Below are positions 57,705 through 64,000 of a stretch of DNA of 64,000 nucleotides, piece by piece. The DNA comes from Mycolicibacterium sp. (GTDB lineage: Bacteria > Actinomycetota > Actinomycetes > Mycobacteriales > Mycobacteriaceae). The notes below the pieces were generated by a model. It did no database searches and was not told the origin of the DNA. It was given only the letters and a program-made list of their open reading frames with translations. How positions within the stretch are numbered: position 1 is the stretch's first letter; each line of letters starts with the position of its first letter. Location of the stretch: NCBI GenBank assembly GCA_020637165.1, contig JACJWN010000007.1, positions 265,757 to 329,756 of the forward strand, written 5' to 3'. The translations under genes and the position numbers were made by a program.

Positions 57705-58931
57705 ATGTCGAGTCGACCCAAGATCAAGGTCAAAGGCGTTGTCGTCGAACTCGACGGCGACGAGATGACACGGATCATCTGGAAGCTGATCAAGGACACC
57801 CTGATCCTGCCCTACGTCGACGTCAACCTGGAGTACTACGACCTTGGCATCGAGCATCGCGACGCCACCGACGACCAGGTCACCATCGACTCCGCGCACG
57901 CCATTCTCAAGCACGGCGTCGGCGTGAAATGCGCGACCATCACCCCGGACGAGGCCCGCGTCAAAGAGTTCAACCTCAAGAAGATGTGGCTGTCGCCCAA
58001 CGGCACCATCCGGAACATCCTGGGCGGCACCATCTTCCGCGCCCCGATCGTCATCTCCAACATCCCCCGCCTGGTGCCGGGCTGGACCAAGCCGATCATC
58101 ATCGGCCGCCACGCATTCGGCGATCAGTACCGCGCCACCAACTTCAAGGTCGACCGCCCCGGCACCGTCACGCTGACCTTCACGCCCGAGGACGGCAGCG
58201 AGCCGATGGTGCACGAGGTGGTGCGGATCCCCGAAGACGGCGGGGTGGTGATGGGGATGTACAACTTCAAGAAGTCGATTCAGGACTTCGCCCGGTCGTC
58301 GTTCTCCTATGCGCTGCAACAGAATTACCCGGTGTACCTCTCGACGAAGAACACCATCCTCAAGGCCTATGACGGCATGTTCAAAGACGAGTTCCAGCGC
58401 ATCTTTGACGAGGAGTTCAAGGCCGAGTTCGACAAGCGCGGCCTGACTTACGAGCACCGCCTGATCGACGACATGGTGGCCTCCTGCCTGAAGTGGGAGG
58501 GTGGCTACGTCTGGGCGTGCAAGAACTACGACGGCGACGTCGAATCCGACATCGTGGCCCAGGGTTACGGCTCGCTGGGCCTGATGACCTCGGTGCTGAT
58601 GACCCCGGACGGAAAGACGGTGGAGGCCGAGGCAGCCCACGGCACGGTCACCCGGCACTACCGCCAGTACCAGCAGGGCAAGGCGACGTCCACCAACCCC
58701 ATCGCCTCGATCTTCGCCTGGACCCGCGGTCTGCAGCACCGCGGCAAGCTTGACGGCACGCCCGAGGTGATCGAGTTCGCCCGCACCCTCGAGGAGGTCG
58801 TGATCCACACCGTCGAGGGCGGCCAGATGACCAAGGACCTGGCGCTGCTGATCGGCCCGGATCAACCCTGGCAGACCAGCGAGCAGTTCCTGGCCACGCT
58901 GGCCTACAACCTCAAGAAGTCGCTGGCCTGA
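57705..58931 (+). CDS. icd1: NADP-dependent isocitrate dehydrogenase, dimeric type
   Basis: Second, unrelated-in-length isocitrate dehydrogenase, 408 residues, eukaryote-like homodimeric subfamily. [44 protein letters not shown] (isocitrate loop), [14 protein letters not shown] and [19 protein letters not shown] with [13 protein letters not shown] are all diagnostic. AGGAGG precedes ATG 57705. It starts 63 bases after icd2, in the same direction, with no strong terminator between them, so co-transcription is likely. Confidence 0.97.
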   Translation: MSSRPKIKVKGVVVELDGDEMTRIIWKLIKDTLILPYVDVNLEYYDLGIEHRDATDDQVTIDSAHAILKHGVGVKCATITPDEARVKEFNLKKMWLSPNGTIRNILGGTIFRAPIVISNIPRLVPGWTKPIIIGRHAFGDQYRATNFKVDRPGTVTLTFTPEDGSEPMVHEVVRIPEDGGVVMGMYNFKKSIQDFARSSFSYALQQNYPVYLSTKNTILKAYDGMFKDEFQRIFDEEFKAEFDKRGLTYEHRLIDDMVASCLKWEGGYVWACKNYDGDVESDIVAQGYGSLGLMTSVLMTPDGKTVEAEAAHGTVTRHYRQYQQGKATSTNPIASIFAWTRGLQHRGKLDGTPEVIEFARTLEEVVIHTVEGGQMTKDLALLIGPDQPWQTSEQFLATLAYNLKKSLA

Positions 58932-58938
58932 CCCGAGT

Positions 58939-59775
58939 TCACCCCGCCGGCGGGACTATGCGCAGCGGCGGGCGATGCTCCTCGACCCAGGCGACGATCA
59001 GGTCGACGACCGTCTGCGGCGCCTCGAACATCGGGATGTGCCCGACATTGTGCAGCGTGGTGACCCGGTCGATATCGGGAATGTGCTTGAGGAAGTGCTT
59101 GGTGTAGCGCGGGTGCGGCAGCACCCGGTCGCGTTCACAAACCACCAGGTTGGTCGGTGTCCCGGTCTCGGCCAGCTCCATCAGCCCCGGTAAAAGCAGC
59201 GCCTTGACGAGCAGCTGGTAGTAGGCCCGGCAGTGGGTGACATCGTCGATCACCTCGAGCATGTCGGCATCGGACAGCCCGGCCGGGGTGGCGCTGATCG
59301 GCACACTCGCCGCCGCCTTGGCCAGCGGGAGCCGGGCCGCGCGCGGTCCCAACGCCTTCGCGGTCAACCACACCGGCAGGCCCGCGACGAACTTGCCTAC
59401 GATCTCGTACTTGACCGGCGACCAGCGGTGCCAGCCGCCGGCCGGGGCGATGGCCGTCAACGTCCGTGCCCGGCCCCGTCGCTCCAGTTCGAAGGCAACC
59501 CAGCCGCCCAGCGAGTTGCCGACGATGTGGGCCGTGCCCCAGCCCAGCTCGTCGAGTTGTGCCTCGACATGGTCGGCCAGAGTGCGGGTGTCCAGGAACC
59601 ACGACCGGGTATGCGGTCCGCCGTTGTGTCCGGCCATGGTCGGCGCGAATACTTCGAACCGGCCGGTCTCGGCCAGCTGGGGTGCCACCTCGTGCCACAC
59701 GTAGGACGACATCATGAACGGGTGAAGCAGCAGGATCGGCTCCCCCGAACCGAGGTGGATGGGTTCCCGGCTCAT
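58939..59775 (-). CDS. Alpha/beta-fold hydrolase
   Basis: 278-residue serine hydrolase. The catalytic Ser is in AHIVGNSLGGWVAFELER (GNSLGG), the oxyanion segment is EPILLLHPFMMSSYVW, and the His is in TTLHNVGHIPMFEAPQ. The late acid is probably VVCERDRVLPHPRY. The sequence resembles mycobacterial lipase/epoxide-hydrolase-like proteins, but no substrate is known. ATG 59775 is divergent from the exonuclease gene. The end lies seven bases from the convergent icd1 stop. Confidence 0.88.
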   Translation of the reverse strand: MSREPIHLGSGEPILLLHPFMMSSYVWHEVAPQLAETGRFEVFAPTMAGHNGGPHTRSWFLDTRTLADHVEAQLDELGWGTAHIVGNSLGGWVAFELERRGRARTLTAIAPAGGWHRWSPVKYEIVGKFVAGLPVWLTAKALGPRAARLPLAKAAASVPISATPAGLSDADMLEVIDDVTHCRAYYQLLVKALLLPGLMELAETGTPTNLVVCERDRVLPHPRYTKHFLKHIPDIDRVTTLHNVGHIPMFEAPQTVVDLIVAWVEEHRPPLRIVPPAG

Positions 59776-59798
59776 GGCTCCACGATAGGTTGCCAGCT

Positions 59799-60602
59799 GT
59801 GATTGTCACCACCATCAATGTCAACGGGGTGCGCGCCGCGGTGCGGCAGCGCTCCGAGCGCAACCTTGGCCTTTTGCACTGGCTCAGCAACTGCAGCTCC
59901 GACGTCGTCTGCCTGCAGGAGACCCGCGCCGACGACGCCCAGTTGGGCGAGGCGCTGACTCCGGCCCTTTCCGGGGGCTGGCACCTTGCCTCGGCCGAGC
60001 CGCACCTGAAGGGCCGCAGCGGTGTCGCCATCCTCAGCCGTACCCCGTTCGAGGATGTCCGGATCGGTTTGACGGCAACGGAATTCGCTCAGCATGGCCG
60101 TTACATCGAAGCTGACATCCGAGGGATCACCGTCGGCAGCGTCTATGTCCACACCGGGGAGGCCGGAACCGACAAGCAGGTGGAGAAAGAGCGATTCATG
60201 GCTGCGCTCGGTACCCGGATGGCTGAGTTGTCCGCTTCCGGCGGCCATGCCGTGCTGTGCGGCGACTGGAATATCGCCCACGCCGAGAACGACATCAAAG
60301 CCTGGAAGGCCAACGTCAAGAAGTCCGGGTTCCTGCCCGGCGAGCGGCAGTGGCTCACCGAGCTGATGGACTCGGGCTGGGTGGACGTTGCCCGGCGCGT
60401 GCACGGCGATGTGCCGGGCCCGTACAGCTGGTGGTCGTGGCGCGGTAAGGCCTTCGACAACGACGCGGGTTGGCGCATCGACTACCACCTGGCCACGTCG
60501 GAACTGGCCGGATGGACCCGTGCGGCTCGGGTGGAGAAGCCGGCCGAGTACGCGCTGCGGTGGTCCGACCACGCGCCGGTCACCGTCGAGTTCGACGACT
60601 AG
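59799..60602 (+). CDS. Exodeoxyribonuclease III/AP endonuclease family protein
   Basis: DNase I-like-fold nuclease of the exonuclease III family, 267 residues. Catalytic segments: TTINVNGVRAAVRQ, VVCLQETRADDAQL (metal Glu), SVYVHTGEAGTDKQ, LCGDWNIAHAENDIKAWKAN (Asp-Asn), RIDYHLAT and RWSDHAPVTVEFDD (Asp-His). A role in abasic-site repair is expected. GTG 59799 lies seven bases after TAGGTT (59786-59791), so it looks leaderless; a TTG at 59790 inside that motif is less likely. The stop interlocks with that of the convergent GH5 gene copy (CTAG). Confidence 0.9.
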   Translation: MIVTTINVNGVRAAVRQRSERNLGLLHWLSNCSSDVVCLQETRADDAQLGEALTPALSGGWHLASAEPHLKGRSGVAILSRTPFEDVRIGLTATEFAQHGRYIEADIRGITVGSVYVHTGEAGTDKQVEKERFMAALGTRMAELSASGGHAVLCGDWNIAHAENDIKAWKANVKKSGFLPGERQWLTELMDSGWVDVARRVHGDVPGPYSWWSWRGKAFDNDAGWRIDYHLATSELAGWTRAARVEKPAEYALRWSDHAPVTVEFDD

Positions 60603-61384
60603 ACGGCGATCGTCCCGGCGTCCAGTGCGGTGAGGTTGTCGCCGAGGGGGTTACCGAGGGTGACCATGCTTTGGAAGTACTCGATGACGCGTTTGTCGGA
60701 GACGTCCAGTGCGGGCCATTGGGGCCAGTCCCAGGTGTCGTTCATGAACGGTTGGAGCTGGTCGTGGCTGAGCACGGTGAGGTGGTTGACGTCGTGGGCG
60801 GTGGCGCCGCCTTCGAGGACGAGTCGGCCGTGGGCGCGGTCGTGCATCCAGCCGGCGTAGTGGGGTTCCATTTTCAGGGTGTCGATGAACGCGGTCTGGT
60901 AGCCGTTGGCGGTGAGGTAGTCGGCGAAGCCGTCGTGGCCGTAGGCGGCGACCATGGCCATGACGTCGGCTTGATCCCAGTCGGGCGGTGCGTTCGATGT
61001 CGGCGACGATCTGCGGGTCGTATTTGTCGTCGGCGACCAGCCGACTTTGGCGCCCTGCATGGCGTAATGACAGTCCGACGCCCTGGATGTCGGTGCCCCA
61101 GGCTTCGGTGTTGTTGGTCAGGCCGTTGGCGAAGGCCCGGCGCCGACGTCTTCGATGGTGGCGGGGGCCAGTCCGCGAAGCCTCGGAGAGGTCGTTGCAG
61201 GCGACAGGGGCCTCGGTGGTGATGGCGGTGCGCCCGCCGGCCAGGCCGTATCCATGCCAGTGTGGTCGCTGCCGTGGAACATGCCAGAAGCTCATCAGGT
61301 CGACGTAGTCCCCACTGTGTGCCGGCACGGTGGCACGGTGGCAACGGTGGCTCAGTGGGCACGGTGGGTTCAATCAGCACGGTG
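60599..61384 (-). pseudogene. Detached second copy of the C-terminal domain (frame-broken)
   Basis: This stretch repeats the end of the GH5 protein but has no start and shifts frame repeatedly between about 60980 and 61384. From about 60978 to the stop at 60599 the frame is clean: ADVMAMVAAYGHDGFADYL, YQTAFIDTLKMEPHYAGWMH, LTVLSHDQLQPFMNDTWDW, ending in NPLGDNLTALDAGTIAV. This is probably the true C-terminus of the upstream GH5 gene. Whether it is a real duplication or an assembly artefact decides the status. Confidence 0.6.
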
Positions 61385-62196
61385 GGGCTCGGTCGGCGTC
61401 ATGCTGCCGTCCAGTGCAGTGAGGTTGTCGCCGAGGGTTACCGAGGTGACCATGCTTGAAGTACTCGATGACGCGTTTGTCGGAGACGTCAGTGCAGGCC
61501 ATTGGGGCCAGTCCCAGGTGTCGTTCATGAACGGTTGGAGCTGGTCGTGGCTGGACGTGAGGTGGTCAGTTGACGTCGTGGGCGGTGGCGCCGCCTTCGA
61601 GGACAGAGTCGGCCGTGGGCGCGGTGGTGCATCCAGCCGGCATAGTGGGGTTCCATTTCAGAAGTGTCCGATGAACGCGGTCTGGTAGCCGTTGGCGGTG
61701 AGGTAGTCCGGCAAAGCCGCCGGGCCGAGGCGACCATAGCCCATGACGTCGGCTTCTGATCCCAGTCGGGCGGTGCGTTCGATGTCGGCGACGATCTGCG
61801 GGTCATTTTGTCGTCGGCGATCCAGCCGACTTTGGCGCCCTGCATGGCGTGGTACAGTCCGACGCCCTGGATGTCGGTGCCCCAGGCTTCGGTGTTGTTG
61901 GTCAGGCCGTTGGCGAAGGCCCAGGCGCCGACGTCTTCGATGGTGGCGGGGGCCAGTCCGGCGAAGCCTCGGAGGTCGTTGTAGGCGACGAGGGCCTCGG
62001 TGGTGATGGCGGTGCGCCCGCCGGCCAGGCCGTCCATGCCGGTGTGGTCGCTGCCGTGGAACATGCCGAAGCTCATCAGGTCGACGTAGTCCCCACTGGT
62101 GCCTGCCGGCACGGTGGGCACGGTGGGCACGGTGGGCTCGGTGGGCACGGTGGGTTCAGTCGGCACGGTGGGCTCGGTCGGCGTCGAGCTCGCCCC
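60599..62196 (-). repeat. Imperfect tandem copies of the GH5 gene 3' end
   Basis: Two copies of about 790 bases (roughly 61400-62196 and 60599-61384) encode the same linker and C-terminal domain. They differ mostly by single-base insertions/deletions, often in G runs (GGTGGGCAC versus GGTGGCAC). The copy joined to the main gene is clean above about 61806, the distal copy is clean below about 60980, and errors concentrate near the junction at about 61390. A mis-assembly of one true copy is the simplest reading. Confidence 0.8.
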
Positions 62197-64000
62197 GCGG
62201 TCGCTGATCGTTCCCACACCTGTCGCGTCGGAGAGGGTGGCGCCGCTGGGATTCGACAGCACCACTGTGAAGGTCTCGGTGCCCTCGGCGAGGGAGTCCG
62301 GCTGCACCGTGACCGCGATGGTCTTGCTGGTCTCGCCGGGTGCGAAGGTGAGGGTGCCGGACGCGGCGTCGTAATCCTCTCCTGCCGTTGCGGTTCCGTT
62401 CGCGGTCGTGTACGCGACGGTCACCGATTGGGCGGAAGTCTCGGACAAACTGACGGTGAACGTCGCCACGGCAGAACCGGAACCCTCGAACTGGATCGAG
62501 GTCAGATGGGCCATCTTGTTCTGGTTGATGGTATTCCAGTCGTCGGCCAGAATCCCTCCGGTATCACCGGAGTTGGGATTCCACGACCAGAACGTCCAAC
62601 TCATGTCCTCGGCGCCGACCGGGATGTCGATCGTGCCGTCGTTGTCGAAGTCCCCGGAGATGTAGGAAGTGATCGCCTCGAGCCAGATCGCGTCCTTGGG
62701 ATCCTGCAGTCCGGTGCCGAACTCGCCGATGTATATCGGAGCGATGTTGTCCTCGTAGATGTAACCCCACATCTGGCGGAACTTGTCCGGCAGCGCTGCA
62801 CCGAAGTTGTCGGTCTGGAACCACGGCTGCGGGTACACCGAGTTGGGATAGTCGTGCGGCGAGTAGACCACCCGATTGGCGACGTCGAGCGTGATTGGCC
62901 GCTGGGCCACCCCCATGAGGTTGCCACCCCACCAATAGTTCTCGCCCTGGTAGTTCCCGACCCCCTCGACGAAGATCAGCAGGTCCGGGTTCACCGCCAA
63001 CACGGCGTTGCCGGCTCGTTCGGCCGCCCGCGCCCAGTCGGTGGCCCCGCCGCCGCCCCAGGTGCCGTTATAGGGCTCGTTGTGCAGGTCCATGCCGATG
63101 ACGGTGGGATTGTCCTGGTAGCGCTCGGCGAGCATCTGCCAGTCCGCGACCCAGGCGTCCTCGGTGTACTGGCTGTCGTACCAAAGCCCGTTGCCGGAGG
63201 TCCCCGCGCCGTAGCCGCTGCGGTGGTGGTCCAGGATGACTCGCATGCCTTGCTGACCGGCGTAGTCGATCACGGCGTCCATCACCTGCAGGCTCGTCAG
63301 TCCTTGCAGGTCAGGGTTTTTCGAGAAGTCGATGCCGTTGGGTGCGGCCGTGGTGTGCAGTGTCTCACTTGCATAGGGCAGCCGGATGGTGTTGAACCCG
63401 GCCGCGGCCATCTGGTCGATCATGTCCTTGTACCCGCGCGTCCACAGCCCATGTGGTGCGCCGGTGGAGGATTCCATGCCGAACCAGTTCACCCCCGAGA
63501 GCTGCACCGGATTGCCGGCGCTGTCGAGGATCTGGTTGCCCGAAGTCCGCAGGAAGCCCGCCGCGATGACCCCGGCCGTCGGCTCGGTGGCTGAGGTGTC
63601 GGAGATGCTCAGACCGGGGGTCAGCGGAACCGGGGCCTCGTCGTCGTCGATGATGGTGCCGATCGCGGTGGCGACGGCGATCACGGCGCCCGAGGAGTTG
63701 GACAACGTGACGACGAAGGTCTCGTCCTGCTCATCGGCGGCGTCGCCGAGAACATTGACGTGGATCGTCTGTTCGGTGACGCCTGGCGAGAAGGTGAGCA
63801 TGCCGGAGGCCGCGGTGTAGTCGATGCCCGCGGTGGCGGTGGCATCCGATGTTGCGTAGTACACGGTCACCGGGGTCGCTGACACCCCGTCGAGGCCCGC
63901 CACAAACATGAAGTGCGTCATTTCGCCGTCGCCCTCGACCACTGCCAGATCCGAAATGGACAGGGCCAGAGGGACTGTCGGTGTGGGGTCCGGGTCGACG
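61525..64000 (-). CDS. Calx-beta/GH5 cellulase-family multidomain exported protein (N-terminus off window)
   Basis: Large extracellular-type protein; the start lies beyond 64000, and the frame shown ends at 61525 but is reliable only down to about 61806. Domains in order: Calx-beta repeat (64000 to about 63640, TATAGIDYTAASGMLTFSPG); GH5 glycosidase (about 63560-62560) with acid/base Glu in MDLHNEPYNG (codon 63076-63078) and nucleophile Glu in IYIGEFGTG (codon 62722-62724); second Calx-beta (about 62540-62200, TATAGEDYDAASGTLTFAPG); a TEPTVP repeat linker (about 62185-62100); and an uncharacterised domain beginning GDYVDLMSFGMFHGSDHTGM. Likely a secreted beta-glucanase/cellulase-type enzyme; the substrate is inferred from family only. 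Frame breaks in the last domain are probably sequence errors. Confidence 0.75.
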   Translation of the reverse strand, partial: VDPDPTPTVPLALSISDLAVVEGDGEMTHFMFVAGLDGVSATPVTVYYATSDATATAGIDYTAASGMLTFSPGVTEQTIHVNVLGDAADEQDETFVVTLSNSSGAVIAVATAIGTIIDDDEAPVPLTPGLSISDTSATEPTAGVIAAGFLRTSGNQILDSAGNPVQLSGVNWFGMESSTGAPHGLWTRGYKDMIDQMAAAGFNTIRLPYASETLHTTAAPNGIDFSKNPDLQGLTSLQVMDAVIDYAGQQGMRVILDHHRSGYGAGTSGNGLWYDSQYTEDAWVADWQMLAERYQDNPTVIGMDLHNEPYNGTWGGGGATDWARAAERAGNAVLAVNPDLLIFVEGVGNYQGENYWWGGNLMGVAQRPITLDVANRVVYSPHDYPNSVYPQPWFQTDNFGAALPDKFRQMWGYIYEDNIAPIYIGEFGTGLQDPKDAIWLEAITSYISGDFDNDGTIDIPVGAEDMSWTFWSWNPNSGDTGGILADDWNTINQNKMAHLTSIQFEGSGSAVATFTVSLSETSAQSVTVAYTTANGTATAGEDYDAASGTLTFAPGETSKTIAVTVQPDSLAEGTETFTVVLSNPSGATLSDATGVGTISDRGASSTPTEPTVPTEPTVPTEPTVPTVPTVPAGTSGDYVDLMSFGMFHGSDHTGMDGLAGGRTAITTEALVAYNDLRGFAGLAPATIEDVGAWAFANGLTNNTEAWGTDIQGVGLYHAMQGAKVGWIADDKMTRRSSPTSNAPPDWDQKPTSWAMVASARRLCRTTSPPTATRPRSSDTSEMEPHYAGWMHHRAHGRLCPRRRRHRPRRQLTTSRPATTSSNRS

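Noticed and set aside
60651-61373. Arg/His-rich minus-strand frames in the GH5 duplicate as new genes
   Set aside because: They are frame-shifted readings of the duplicated C-terminal domain, not independent genes.

Overview
The window is a high-GC, gene-dense piece of a mycobacterial chromosome. The gene content and order match a backbone known from Mycobacterium: rplM-rpsI-glmM, glmS-nnrD-gadB-alr, tsaE-tsaB-rimI-tsaD, groES-groEL1, whiB3, sigD-rsdA, guaB2-guaB3-choD-guaA, imuA'-imuB, dnaE2, trmL, mfpA, folD, metX-metY, icd1. This is roughly the M. tuberculosis stretch Rv3446c to Rv3339c read in the opposite direction. Several additions point to a rapid-growing Mycolicibacterium-type species: an Rv1747-like FHA/ABC exporter beside mfpA, a class I aldolase, a VIT transporter, a GH5 glycoside hydrolase, and icd2 next to icd1. 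The species cannot be named from the sequence alone.

Layout. 1-3.3 kb: a cutinase cut by the left edge, an EamA exporter, a CGNR zinc-finger protein and an orphan Rv3446c-type ESX-4-associated protein. 3.4-9 kb: ribosomal proteins L13/S9 with promoter and terminator, glmM, a WXG100-like pair, an LLM oxidoreductase and a dienelactone-hydrolase-like protein. 9-19 kb: glmS, nnrD, gadB, alr, an alpha/beta hydrolase and the t6A tRNA-modification operon, joined mostly by 4-base start/stop overlaps. 18.8-21 kb: CIRCE-controlled groES-groEL1. 21-26.7 kb: envelope proteins, whiB3, sigD and its anti-sigma factor RsdA. 26.8-33.8 kb: GMP synthesis (guaB2, guaB3, guaA) with choD, then class I aldolase. 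33.8-43 kb: the SOS mutasome (imuA'-imuB and dnaE2, each behind a LexA box) around a nucleoside hydrolase, a thioesterase, LpqD and a VIT transporter. 43-46.9 kb: trmL, a duplicated coiled-coil gene pair, a repeat-bearing membrane protein, mfpA and a DUF222/HNH gene. 46.9-55.3 kb: FHA-ABC exporter, old-yellow-enzyme homologue, folD, and a SAM-IV-riboswitch-controlled metY-metX-methyltransferase operon. 55.4-60.6 kb: icd2, icd1, a hydrolase and an exonuclease III homologue. 60.6-64 kb: a secreted-type Calx-beta/GH5 protein running off the right edge.

Most unusual points. (1) The 3' end of the GH5 gene appears twice in tandem. The copies differ mainly by single-base indels that pile up toward their junction, which looks more like an assembly error than biology. 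(2) The ESX-4 core genes and esxU/esxT are absent from their usual place beside rplM, leaving one orphan component. (3) mfpA lacks its usual conservon and instead sits beside a duplicated heptad-repeat coiled-coil gene whose duplication unit carries a relic of the trmL start. (4) Many genes have a -10 hexamer 6-9 bases before the start codon, predicting leaderless mRNAs.

Only two stretches above 300 bases lack a gene: the whiB3 leader/promoter region (23158-23490) and the metY/icd2 divergent region that holds the SAM-IV riboswitch (54989-55400). No tRNA, rRNA, insertion sequence or CRISPR array was seen.
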